NCBI RefSeq assembly: GCF_004208415.1
Contig: NZ_CP035758.1
Span: 3,038,001-3,102,000 of the forward strand
DNA length: 64,000 nt
From: Ktedonosporobacter rubrisoli
GTDB taxonomy: Bacteria; Chloroflexota; Ktedonobacteria; Ktedonobacterales; Ktedonobacteraceae
Reading direction: 5' to 3'
Within the stretch, counting starts at the first letter, position 1, and each line of letters opens with the position of its first letter. Below the pieces are notes generated by a model that was not told the DNA's origin, searched no databases, and saw nothing but the letters and a program-made list of their open reading frames with translations. Positions 53,118 through 61,894 of the stretch are shown here, piece after piece. The translations under genes were made by a program, and so were the position numbers.

Positions 53118-54230
53118 TTAGAGGCCCTGCAACGACTGCTGCATCAAGAAATGGAGCACCTGTTGTATATCTCCACTTTCTTTGTAGCATGCTATCTGAC
53201 GGTCAGCTCCTGTTCCACGGGGGTCGTTGAGTAAAGTGCGAATATGCTCCATTTCACGATGGCTGCCCAACTGATCTATCACATCATCAACAAAATCTAA
53301 CAACTGGCTTAGCGCTTCCCGCATGCTCATACGCTTCTGAGCGCTAAAATCCACAAACTCGGCATCAAGTCCATAGCGTGCGGCGCGCCATCTATTCTCC
53401 TCAATATGACGGCTCTTCCAGATAGGAACGGCTTTGCCCTGCTCATAAAGGTGAGCCAGCTTTACGACGATCGCTTGCCACAAAGCCGTAAGGGCCAGCG
53501 TATCATCCAGCGTAAGAGGCATATCGCAGATGCGACACTCAAGCGTACCAAAGTCGGGGTGGATACGCATGTCCCAGGAAAGCCTTCTTCCATCGTGTAT
53601 ACATCCCATAGAGATAAGTTCTTGTATATAGTGTTCAAAATCGCTGTATGAATGGAACGCGTAAGGGATACCACTGCGGGGAAAACGTCTCCATTGGATA
53701 GCGCGGTAGGCCTTGATGCCAGTCAGATGGCCTACCCAAAAAGGCGAGTTGGCGGCGAGCGCCAATAAATGTGGTAACCAGGTGCGGAGCTGATTCATGA
53801 GAGAAACTGCTAGCTCTTTATTCTCGATTCCCACGTGGATATGGAGACCGAAAATAAGATCAGCCCGCAGGACGTCTTGATATTCTTCGAGTAATTGAGC
53901 GTGATATCCGCTCTCAGTTATCGGCTGATCTCGCCAATTGGCATATGGATGTGTTCCCGCACTGATCAACGCCAGTCCTGCTTGCGCTGCGAGCTGCGAT
54001 AAGGCTCGGCGGCCAGTAAAAGCATGCTCGCGAACCGAGGCCAGGTCTGGAAGCGTGCCTGAAACGAGCTCCACCATCGCTTGCATATTTTCAGGCTTGA
54101 TATGTTGGCCAAACGGCTCAACTCCTTTGGCGAGAAGATCTGGGAGAGCTGGAGTTAACGCTCCGGTCTGAGCATCGACTAACTGAAATTCCTCTTCAAT
54201 CCCTAGCGTAAAACGCTCGCGTCGCAGCAT
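53118..54230 (-). CDS. Glutamate-cysteine ligase family 2 (GCS2/YbdK) carboxylate-amine ligase
   Basis: 370 residues. The start RRERFTLGIEEEFQLVDAQTG has the GIEEEF metal and ATP motif of GCS2; later marks are HVGIENKELAVSLMNQLRTWLPHLLALAANSPFW, and FGTLECRICDMPLTLDDTLALTAL. Some members make gamma-glutamyl-cysteine, others join an unknown acid and amine. In ergothioneine pathways EgtA belongs to the same family. Its place ahead of an aminotransferase and AsnB, and back to back with an EgtE-like PLP enzyme, suggests amide-bond formation in a small-molecule pathway. Confidence 0.87.
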   Translation of the reverse strand: MLRRERFTLGIEEEFQLVDAQTGALTPALPDLLAKGVEPFGQHIKPENMQAMVELVSGTLPDLASVREHAFTGRRALSQLAAQAGLALISAGTHPYANWRDQPITESGYHAQLLEEYQDVLRADLIFGLHIHVGIENKELAVSLMNQLRTWLPHLLALAANSPFWVGHLTGIKAYRAIQWRRFPRSGIPYAFHSYSDFEHYIQELISMGCIHDGRRLSWDMRIHPDFGTLECRICDMPLTLDDTLALTALWQAIVVKLAHLYEQGKAVPIWKSRHIEENRWRAARYGLDAEFVDFSAQKRMSMREALSQLLDFVDDVIDQLGSHREMEHIRTLLNDPRGTGADRQIACYKESGDIQQVLHFLMQQSLQGL

Positions 54231-54523
54231 CAGTACCTGTCCCTTTCCTGCAACTACGCCGGATCACGTATTCGCTGAACATATGCTCTTTTGAATACCT
54301 AGACACACGCTGCATATTATTTGCCTTATTCTGCTTTTACATATAAGTAAACAATAAATATTCTGATAAGTCAATGCTAGTTTCTCATATCAGCGAATAA
54401 GAAAAGCAAGCTTTCAATAAAGGTAAAATACAGTTATAAGTAGTAAATTATAGCTTAACCAGAAATAACGATTTTTGTCAAGAATATATGGTATACTTTA
54501 GAAAGAAAGAGAAAGGAGCCAAT
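54231..54523. other. AT-rich divergent promoter region of the two biosynthetic units
   Basis: 293 bases without a gene, markedly more AT-rich than its surroundings from 54290 on. It separates the minus-strand ligase-aminotransferase-asnB unit from the plus-strand PLP-enzyme unit. A TTGTCA at 54475-54480 and TATACT at 54491-54496 are too close to form a standard promoter. No palindrome longer than 10 bases seen. Confidence 0.45.
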
Positions 54524-55711
54524 ATGCAGTTTGACCTTCAGCGTGCGCGATATGAAACGCCTGGCTGCAAGTTTGTGAAGCATTTTAACAACGCAGGGTC
54601 ATCCTTGATTTCTCAGCCGGTGCTTGAGGCGATTATTTCTCATCTGCAATTGGAGGCACAACTTGGAGGATATGAAGCAACGAATCAGGCCGAAGGGGCG
54701 GTTGAACATGTATATGATGCCGCTGCCGCACTTCTTAATTGCTCTCGTGATGAGATTGCGTTCGCTGAGAATGCAACGCGTGCCTGGGATATGCTATTTT
54801 ATTCTGTCCCCTTGCGCCCCGGAGATCGTATCCTTACCTCTATCTCTGAATATGGAAGTAACTATCTTGCCTTTCTGCACCTGATGAAAAGAATGGGGAT
54901 TACTATCGCCCCTATCCCCAACGATGAGTATGGTCAAACCTCAGTAGACGCACTCAAGAACATGCTGGATGAGCGTGTCAAGCTTATTGCTATTACCTAT
55001 GTACCGACCAATGGCGGGCTGGTCAATCAGGTTGCGGCAATTGGAAAGGTGGCACGCGAAGCTGGCATCCTCTACCTCGTTGATGCCTGTCAAGCTGTGG
55101 GGCAGATGCCTGTTGATGTACAGGCAATCGGCTGTGATCTCCTCGCCACCACGGGACGCAAGTATCTGCGAGGGCCACGAGGCACAGGCTTTCTCTATGT
55201 GAGGCGCAGCGTGCTGGAACAACTCACTCCCCCTTTTATCGAGCTCCATACTGCTCGCTGGCTTGCCCCTGATCGCTACCAACTTCGCCAAGATGCGCGC
55301 CGTTTCGAGAGTTGGGAGATAAACTACGCCGGGAAAATCGGCCTCGGCGTTGCTATTGATTATGCCATGCAATGGAGCTTAGAGGCTATCTGGCAACGCG
55401 TTCAGCTGCTTGCGGAACGGTTACGTTCTCAGTTGAGCGAAATTGCTGGCGTAACTGTACATGACCTGGGTAGAGTGCGCTGCGGCATTGTCACCTTCAC
55501 CCTGGCGGGAATGTCACCGGCAGAAATCAAGCAGCACCTTGCACAACACAAGATGAATGTAACGGTTACCAGGCAGGAGGCAACGTTATTGGATATGACA
55601 GCGCGTGGTTTGGATAACATGGTACGCGCGTCAGTGCATTACTACAATAGCGAAGAAGAGATAGATGCGTTGTGTGAAGTGGTGGCTCGACTCAAGACAA
55701 AGCAGTTATAA
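54524..55711 (+). CDS. Class V PLP-dependent aminotransferase/lyase, EgtE / cysteine-desulfurase-like
   Basis: 395 residues. The fold marks are HFNNAGSSLISQPVLEAI, TSISEYGSNYLAFLH (PLP ring), YLVDACQAVGQMPVDVQAIG (Asp binding the pyridine N) and the lysine site TTGRKYLRGPRGTGFLYVR. The GRKxLRxPRG wording is close to EgtE-type C-S lyases and isopenicillin-N-epimerase-like proteins rather than to NifS. Likely reactions are C-S or C-C bond cleavage, desulfuration or transamination. AAAGGAG lies before ATG 54524. It starts the plus-strand unit with the flavin monooxygenase 34 bases downstream. Confidence 0.85.
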   Translation: MQFDLQRARYETPGCKFVKHFNNAGSSLISQPVLEAIISHLQLEAQLGGYEATNQAEGAVEHVYDAAAALLNCSRDEIAFAENATRAWDMLFYSVPLRPGDRILTSISEYGSNYLAFLHLMKRMGITIAPIPNDEYGQTSVDALKNMLDERVKLIAITYVPTNGGLVNQVAAIGKVAREAGILYLVDACQAVGQMPVDVQAIGCDLLATTGRKYLRGPRGTGFLYVRRSVLEQLTPPFIELHTARWLAPDRYQLRQDARRFESWEINYAGKIGLGVAIDYAMQWSLEAIWQRVQLLAERLRSQLSEIAGVTVHDLGRVRCGIVTFTLAGMSPAEIKQHLAQHKMNVTVTRQEATLLDMTARGLDNMVRASVHYYNSEEEIDALCEVVARLKTKQL

Positions 55712-55745
55712 GAGAGAATACGCTCGGCCAGGAAGGAAGGATTGC

Positions 55746-56837
55746 ATGATGGCAACGAACTGTCTACGCGAAATTGTAACAGTCTTCCCCGGATTTAGTG
55801 AGCTTAGGGACTCCGAAGGTCATCCGCTGAACTTCCAGAATGGCCTGGAACCTTTGATTCGGCTCTCTCAGCAATGGGAGCAACAGGGATACGATTCAGT
55901 GCTGATCCCTGTGGGAACTGGTCTTCCTGATCCCTGGATAGTGGCCTCGGTGATCTCTCAGCATACCCAAAAGTTGCGCTTGCTCCTTGCTCTGCGTCCG
56001 GGCTTTATTGCCCCCGCAGTTGCCGCTCGCATGGGAACCACACTCGATTATTTTAGCCAGGGACGCGTTGCGTTGAATATTGTCACTGGAAGCGCCTTAA
56101 ACCAGATGCAGCAGGATGGCGACTTTCACGAGCATAGTATGCGCTATCAACGCACTGAAGAGTTTCTTACAGTCGTGCGTGGAGTCTGGACACACCGGCG
56201 CTTCCCTTATAGCGGCAAGTTTTATCAGCTCCAGCAAACATTTGACAATGATCAACCATTGCAACGTCCTCATCCCCCTATATATTTTGGAGGCGCTTCA
56301 GAGCAGGCCAAACACATCGCTGCTCAGCAGGCAGATGTCTATATGATGTGGGCAGAGCCATTAGATAAAATTCGTGCGCGCATTGCAGAAATACGCGAAT
56401 TGGCGGCTCGCTATAAGCGGGAACCTGGCTTCAGCATTAGCTTCCGTATCCTTGCTCGCGATACAGCAGAAGAGGCATGGGAAGCTGCCCAGCAGGCACT
56501 GCAAGGCTTCTCGCAGCAGGACAAAGAGAGAACCGAGAAGTATTACCTCTCGGTCACCGAATCCGTGGGTCAAAAGCGTATTCTGGCCTTTGAGCACGAC
56601 AAGGATGGCTGGGTAGATAAAAATTTATGGGCAGGCCTTACCTGCGCTATCTGGAGCCATAGTCTTCTTCTCTTAGGAAGCGTCGACGAAGTTGCAAAAC
56701 GTCTCAACGATTACCTGGATCTTGGTATCTCAACTCTTCTGCTTCGGGGGCACGCGTTTATGCAAGACGGTGACGTGATAGCGACAAAGCTCTTACCACG
56801 CTTGCGCGAGAGGCTCATACAAGCGCAAGTGAGGTAA
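55746..56837 (+). CDS. LLM-class flavin monooxygenase (SsuD / bacterial-luciferase-like)
   Basis: 363 residues. TIM-barrel marks include GYDSVLIPVGTGLPDPWIVASVISQ, LRLLLALRPGFIAPAVAARMGTTLD, GRVALNIVTGS and HPPIYFGGASEQAKHIAAQQADVYMMWAEPLDKI. The wording is closest to alkanesulfonate monooxygenase SsuD. It uses reduced FMN and oxygen to cleave C-S bonds or hydroxylate. No flavin reductase is adjacent. ATG 55746 is preceded by AAGGAAGG. It follows the PLP enzyme by 34 bases; a sulfur-related pathway or N- or C-hydroxylation of an intermediate are both possible. Confidence 0.88.
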   Translation: MMATNCLREIVTVFPGFSELRDSEGHPLNFQNGLEPLIRLSQQWEQQGYDSVLIPVGTGLPDPWIVASVISQHTQKLRLLLALRPGFIAPAVAARMGTTLDYFSQGRVALNIVTGSALNQMQQDGDFHEHSMRYQRTEEFLTVVRGVWTHRRFPYSGKFYQLQQTFDNDQPLQRPHPPIYFGGASEQAKHIAAQQADVYMMWAEPLDKIRARIAEIRELAARYKREPGFSISFRILARDTAEEAWEAAQQALQGFSQQDKERTEKYYLSVTESVGQKRILAFEHDKDGWVDKNLWAGLTCAIWSHSLLLLGSVDEVAKRLNDYLDLGISTLLLRGHAFMQDGDVIATKLLPRLRERLIQAQVR

Positions 56838-57306
56838 AAAGCACAAGCAGGCATTATATGCCTGACAAACATCTTGATAAATATGGAAAACATGGTATAT
56901 AATAATCGATAGATAAGATAGATAACTTAATATGCCACAACATAGACAAGATGTTTCATGCTTCAAGGTGTTTCAGCAAACCACACTATTCCAGCTTACG
57001 CAAAGGGCTCTATCTTTGCGGTAGAAAGCACACTGCGTACTCCTTGAGAGTTTCCTATTTAGGAAGCTTATTTTCCTTTTGCAGGTAGCCTGGCTGTTCG
57101 GTTGTGTTGTACAAGAACTAGCCATCGATAGTTGACGACGTACAATAGATGAGTGCAGTCCACAACTGACCCGAAAGGGCTGCTTGTGATTTAGTCCGAG
57201 ATAACTATTGTAGGAGTCCAGGAGCTGATACCGTCTTGCGTCATTCTTGTTGGCAGAGATGAGATCGTGAGCTTCGCTGATAGCCTTGTCCGAAAGGAGG
57301 CACCGC
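56838..57306 (+). promoter_or_regulatory. Gap with promoter of the TDO-like unit
   Basis: No gene. A small perfect hairpin CAGGCAT (56848-56854) / ATGCCTG (56858-56864) ends the upstream unit; then TTGATA (56874-56879) and TATAAT (56898-56903) are 18 bases apart. The leader to the start at 57307 is about 400 bases long, which leaves room for post-transcriptional control, but I see no named riboswitch or T-box. Confidence 0.5.
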
Positions 57307-58068
57307 ATGGTAAAGGACTACTCAGTACCTATCCTCAATGGTTCCGGCGATACTGACTATGCCCGCTACATGCGAACTGATGAACTGCTATCCCTGCAGC
57401 GCAAGCCCGAAGAGATTATCCATCGCGATGAATTGTTGTTCCAAGTGGTCCATCAGAGCAGCGAGCTATGGCTCAAGCATGCCTGCTTTGAAGTCGAGGA
57501 GGCTACCCGTCAAGTGCAATTGGGAGCACTTGACACCGCAGCGCGGCTATTGGGTCGGGCCTCGCTCGGCATAGAGCTCATCACCGGGCAGCTGGAAATG
57601 CTGCGCCACCTGGCGCCATGGGATTTTCAGACGTTGCGTACTATACTCGGCCACGGCTCGGGCTTTGAATCACCCGGATGGCATGCGGTGCAGCGCGTGA
57701 GCCATGCCCTTAGTAGAGCCTTCAATAAGCTTATCATCCAAGAATGTGTTGATCTGGCTGAGCTCTACCGGGGCAGCCCGGATAGGCCGCTCTACCGACT
57801 CGCCGAGGCCATGATCGATTGGGACGAGCGCGTGGCGATCTGGCGGGTGCGGCACTACAAAATTGCCACACGCATACTCGGCCATGAGGTGATCGGCACC
57901 AAAGGCCTCCCTCTCGAAATACTCAACAGTCGGCTAAGCCAGAAGTTTTTTCCAGAGCTGTGGCGCATACGCACAGTGCTGAGCGAGACAGGTCCAATGG
58001 CTCATCTATGCCCGCTTGATGAGCCATCCATACCAGCCGAGAATGAAGAGGCGGGCGGAGCGTTATGA
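57307..58068 (+). CDS. Tryptophan 2,3-dioxygenase-superfamily haem oxygenase, first of two
   Basis: 253 residues. TDO blocks are visible in order: YARYMRTDELLSLQ, HRDELLFQVVHQSSELWLKH, TLRTILGHGSGFESPGW and the haem-His motif WRVRHYKIATRILG. The residue usually His before DE (the distal His) is Arg here, and the GTGGSSG-type loop that holds the substrate amino group reads IGTKGLPLEI. So the haem ligand is kept but substrate contacts changed. True TDO opens tryptophan to N-formylkynurenine; divergent members hydroxylate or mono-oxygenate other indoles or tyrosine. AAAGGAGG precedes ATG 57307. The second TDO-like gene follows 122 bases on. Confidence 0.85.
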   Translation: MVKDYSVPILNGSGDTDYARYMRTDELLSLQRKPEEIIHRDELLFQVVHQSSELWLKHACFEVEEATRQVQLGALDTAARLLGRASLGIELITGQLEMLRHLAPWDFQTLRTILGHGSGFESPGWHAVQRVSHALSRAFNKLIIQECVDLAELYRGSPDRPLYRLAEAMIDWDERVAIWRVRHYKIATRILGHEVIGTKGLPLEILNSRLSQKFFPELWRIRTVLSETGPMAHLCPLDEPSIPAENEEAGGAL

Positions 58069-58190
58069 AGGATCTTTTACAAGGTCAACCCTTCGTATGA
58101 ACAACTCGAATCACAGCCAGGGATAAGGTTTTTAGTGAATATTTCATACTGGTAGCGACGGAGGCTAAGTGAAGCGACTGGAGACCTGAC

Positions 58191-59437
58191 ATGATAGTTG
58201 AAGAGTTGATTGTCTGGCTCAACAACCCAGAACCAACTCGGTTTCCCTATGACTCTGTGCTTGCCGAGTATCACCGTATGGGGAAACACTTCGTCTCTGA
58301 TAGTCTATTGAAGATGCTCGCACTTTCGAGGAAGGTACTCTTAGATCCATCTGATTCCGGCGGGGACACGACGCTGCTGCGCGAATTCTTGCGCTGTGCC
58401 CTTGACAAATGGGACGGCTGCTACGAATATACTACTTATCTGGCACTGAGGCTACTGCCGACGCCGACGATGGATGATACACCCGGGCTGGTGACGCTCG
58501 CTCTGAAACGCCGGGACTGGCTTGTGCTGCAGCTGGTTGCCGACGAAATTAACTTCGAGCTAGCTTTTTCGTCAGGCCACTGCGAACTGCTGCCTGAGAT
58601 GCGTCCCTCTCCATCACTTACTACCAAGCGTTGCCGCCTGGCAGTACAGATAGTCAAACCTGCGTTACAACGTCTTGGTCTCGTGGATGAGAGCACTCCT
58701 GCCGACCCGTATCTGGCTGCGTGCAAACTATGCGTTACGGTCCTGCCCATACTCTCTACGCAGGATCGCCGCATGCTGCAGTTGAGCATGCTACCTGTTT
58801 ATACTATTCATGATGAATATCTATTCATCCGCGTGCTGCAGGCATTCGAGGTAACTTTCGCTTTGCTGGCCATAATGCTCTGTGCCGCGATCCGGGCCTT
58901 GAGCGAGAAGGATTGCAAAACAGCCATCTCCCATATCAGCTTAGCCGAGTCAGCCTTACATGAAGCTGCTCCATTGTTCTCGCTGCTGGCGACAATGCAG
59001 CCAGAGGCGTTCCGAACTTTTCGGAAGTTTACGGAGGGTGCCAGCGCTATTCAATCCCGCAACTACAAGATAGTTGAGGCCTTATGTAGCAAGCCTGATG
59101 CCGAAAGGCTCAACTCAGCTGCCTATTTTCGGTTCCAGAGGTCCGCGACTGGGTTCTTGTCGGTAACCGAACGCTCGACGATGCGGTCAGATCAGCATGC
59201 AGCTCTCAATGGCTCACCACAGATGAGCTCAATATGCTGAAAGCGGCTATGGACAGGTTCTCGTCCACCCTCATAAAGTGGCGCCAGACACACTATCGCC
59301 TCGCCCTGCGTATGCTTGGTGAGCGTACTGGTACAGGCTATACCCAAGGTGCTCCTTACTTGAAAGCAGTGCGATATATACCTGTCTTTCAGTCTACAGG
59401 ACGTACGAAAGAGAGCAGTTACGTTGAAACGCTCTGA
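58191..59437 (+). pseudogene. Second TDO-superfamily protein, split by a frameshift
   Basis: The first frame (from ATG 58191 with GGAGACC before it) covers IHDEYLFIRVLQAFEVTF (distal His kept, HQ changed to LQ), then AFRTFRKFTEGASAIQSRNYKIVEAL, and loses sense after SKPDAERLNSAAYF. The frame two bases on continues as VPEVRDWVLVGNRTLDDAV to the haem-His motif WRQTHYRLALRMLGERTGTG and GAPYL, ending at 59437. The switch is at the TTTT run 59144-59147. Joined length is about 415 residues, longer than TDO (about 280) and closer to PrnB-like members; residues 1-200 are an extra domain I do not recognise. It may be a diverged indole oxygenase or a partner of the first. Confidence 0.72.
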
Positions 59438-59552
59438 GCATTATGTGAGCATGATTGGGGTAGCGTTACCGAAACTAACAAGTCAAAAGATGCGGGATTC
59501 TCTTATTATCAAAATTTGCTAGCATTTTGCAGAAATTTGAGTATTAAAGTTA

Positions 59553-59582
59553 TTGACTAAAATACATTGTATTATGTATATT
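59553..59582 (+). promoter_or_regulatory. Promoter of the SGNH-methyltransferase-amidohydrolase-Rieske unit
   Basis: TTGACT (59553-59558) and TATATT (59577-59582) are 18 bases apart in an AT-rich stretch, some 54 bases before the start at 59636. Confidence 0.6.
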
Positions 59583-59635
59583 ATAATATATAATATTAGA
59601 AAAAATATAATAAGAACAAGAGAGGAAATGGATGT

Positions 59636-60697
59636 ATGCCTCAGATTATTTCGGCGAAAGACCCTCTTCTTGCTTATGAAGGCGCTGTCGATTTGCAGTA
59701 CAAAGGGCCATATGTGGCCCCCTGGAGAGTTCCCTATAGGGAAGCCTATTTTTTCCTTTCCAGCGGAATAGGAAGGGCCGCCATGCCCTCTGGTGTTCGC
59801 CTTACTTTTAAAAGCAACACCTCTTGTCTGGCAGGAGTGTTCGAGGCTGATCCACCGCCGCCGTCTCTGCGTTCGCCTAAAGAAATCCCGCGCCTTGATT
59901 TGTGTATCGGGAATCAGCTCATAGAAACTATTGAACAAGGAACTTCCGGCCGCTTTCAGTTCAGCACGTTACCGCCTGGCGATAAAACGCTTGCACTCTG
60001 GTTACCTCATTACAATCAGTTTCGATTGCACTCGCTGGAAATAAGCGATGGGGCAACCCTGCTTGCCAATGAGAGCAATCGATCGCGCTGGATCATCTAT
60101 GGAAACTCTGTAGATCAAGGCAGAGGAGCGGCTTCCCCAGCGCGGACATGGCCAGCTCTGGTTTCTCGTCATCTCGACCTGCATCTTACTTCGCTGGCAT
60201 CGGGGATTGGCTGTCTTTTGCAGCCGATGTTTGCTCTCCTGATGCGGGATTTACCAGTTGATCTCATGGTAATCAGTGTTGGGGGCAGTATCTGCAGCAG
60301 CGGTAGCCTGAATATCTATACTTTTCGTCCGGCCTTGCTTGGTTTTGTGAGAATTATCCGCGAAAAGCAGCCACAAACGCCGATCATTCTTCTTTCGCCC
60401 ATCTATACGCCGAGCTGGGAAGAGAGGCCGGCTGTAGAAGGAGGGCTGAGCATACAGACAATCCGTGAAGAAATCCACTATGCGACAACGCTTTTACGCG
60501 ACACTGGAGATTCCTATACCTACTACCTGAATGGCCTGGAATTATTTGGCCCTGAGCATAGGCATCTCTTCATTGAGCAGGAAGAACCATTGCTCCATCC
60601 TAATGCGGAGGGCTATCAGATTCTTGCCGAGAACTTCGAGCGCTGGCTGGTCTCACATTCACTGTTTCCTCTTCAGCAAGTAACTGATCATCCGTAG
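59636..60697 (+). CDS. SGNH/GDSL hydrolase or acyltransferase with N-terminal beta domain
   Basis: 353 residues. Residues 1-130 look like a beta-sandwich. The SGNH fold then starts with RWIIYGNSVDQGRGA (block I Ser), a block II Gly region LASGIGCLL, a block III where ISVGGS stands in place of the usual GxND (Asn lost), and the block V DxxH-like region EEPLLHPNAEGY, where His is kept. The layout, a beta domain followed by SGNH, matches SsfX3-type enzymes, one of which transfers an acyl group in an antibiotic pathway. Cytosolic, no signal peptide. AGAGGAAA precedes ATG 59636. It heads a four-gene unit. Confidence 0.8.
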   Translation: MPQIISAKDPLLAYEGAVDLQYKGPYVAPWRVPYREAYFFLSSGIGRAAMPSGVRLTFKSNTSCLAGVFEADPPPPSLRSPKEIPRLDLCIGNQLIETIEQGTSGRFQFSTLPPGDKTLALWLPHYNQFRLHSLEISDGATLLANESNRSRWIIYGNSVDQGRGAASPARTWPALVSRHLDLHLTSLASGIGCLLQPMFALLMRDLPVDLMVISVGGSICSSGSLNIYTFRPALLGFVRIIREKQPQTPIILLSPIYTPSWEERPAVEGGLSIQTIREEIHYATTLLRDTGDSYTYYLNGLELFGPEHRHLFIEQEEPLLHPNAEGYQILAENFERWLVSHSLFPLQQVTDHP

Positions 60698-60751
60698 GAA
60701 AGAGAAAATCTGTATATTATCCCGGCAATAGAGCGGAGAAGGAGAACATCA

Positions 60752-61780
60752 ATGCGCAATACATTCGAAAAAAGACTTATAGAGGCAATTCAACCAATCC
60801 GCTTTCATGCGCTGGCTGTCTGCATCTACCACTTATTTGAGACAGGGCTCTTCGAGACGCTGCTAAATGCTGCCCCAATCTCTCTTGTCCAGCTCGCCAG
60901 GCGACATGATTTTGATCCCCTGAAGCTGGAGGCCTTCATGCAGTATCTGCGTACTGAAGGAATTGTTGAGGAGGAGGAGGAAGGCTATCAGCTAAGCGAA
61001 AAAGGGAGAAGCTTCGCGGATTTTCGCCCCTGGTACTCAATTTTCATTGGTGGATACGGCAATACCTTCCTGAGAATAGGCGAGCGCTTGAAGCGAGGAT
61101 CAGAGGAAACTGATCGCGGCGATGCTCAAGTTGGTTCTGGCAGCAGCGGGATGAGCCATTATGTTGCACTCCCAATCACAGATAGGTTGCTCAGCGCACT
61201 TCCGTCCCCCTGCAGACGTTTGCTTGATCTGCGCTGTGGGACTGATCTCTACCTTATCGAGTTCTGTCAGCGCTACCCGGACATCGAGGTCTGGGGCATC
61301 GAACCAGACGAAACAAGTTACAAGCGGGCGCTAGAGCAGCTCCATCAGCATCATATGCACAAGCGCATCCATCTTAGCCAGAGCTCAATTGCCGATTTTC
61401 TCACCACCTATTCAGGCAGCGAACCTGACGTTGCCAGCCTGCGTTACGTTCTGCATCAGATTATGGGCCAGCAAGGAAGGGAAGGCGTTATCCAGCTCCT
61501 CTCTCAGCTCTTTGCACGCTTCCCACGACTCCATCTGATTGTCCTTGAGGTTGATGTGCAGATTGATAATCCGCTTCTTATGCATCATGAGCTTGCGCTC
61601 GCTTACTATAATCCCTATTATCTAGCGCACCCCTTCTCACGTCAAAGCTTACAAAAACGTGAGTTTTGGGAACAAGTTTTTGCTGAATGCAATATAGAAG
61701 TTCTGAGCAGGGAAATAGTCAATCCAGAAGTAGATTCAACCGGGCTCGATTATGGATACCTTCTGAGAAGGAAGAGCTGA
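60752..61780 (+). CDS. SAM-dependent methyltransferase with winged-helix dimerisation domain
   Basis: 342 residues. The N-terminal 90 are helical and winged-helix-like (HALAVCIYHLFETGLFETLL, LVQLARRHDFDPLKLEAFMQYLRTEGIVEE). The SAM domain has motif I as RRLLDLRCGTDLYLIEFC (usual DLGCGxG, here DLRCGTD), then DIEVWGIEPDETSYKRA and VASLRYVLHQIMGQQGREG. This layout is shared by small-molecule O-methyltransferases and by C-methyltransferases acting on keto acids (2-ketoarginine and phenylpyruvate types). The degenerate motif I could weaken SAM binding. GGAGAAGGAG lies before the start. Probable tailoring enzyme of the cluster. Confidence 0.82.
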   Translation: MRNTFEKRLIEAIQPIRFHALAVCIYHLFETGLFETLLNAAPISLVQLARRHDFDPLKLEAFMQYLRTEGIVEEEEEGYQLSEKGRSFADFRPWYSIFIGGYGNTFLRIGERLKRGSEETDRGDAQVGSGSSGMSHYVALPITDRLLSALPSPCRRLLDLRCGTDLYLIEFCQRYPDIEVWGIEPDETSYKRALEQLHQHHMHKRIHLSQSSIADFLTTYSGSEPDVASLRYVLHQIMGQQGREGVIQLLSQLFARFPRLHLIVLEVDVQIDNPLLMHHELALAYYNPYYLAHPFSRQSLQKREFWEQVFAECNIEVLSREIVNPEVDSTGLDYGYLLRRKS

Positions 61781-61894
61781 TCCTTCGCACCATTCAGGCG
61801 GGCGATCTAGAGGGAAAGCATAGCTACGTCGAGGAATTTCCAGCTGATATGCGTTTCGCGTTGATTGGCTATTTCTCAGGAAGGAGCAAGCGTT

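Noticed and set aside
54475..54496. Promoter TTGTCA ... TATACT before the PLP enzyme gene
   Set aside because: The spacer is only about 10 bases, too short for a sigma-70 promoter.
57307..58068. Calling the first TDO-like gene plain kynA
   Set aside because: The distal His and the substrate loop are changed, so ordinary tryptophan dioxygenase activity cannot be assumed.
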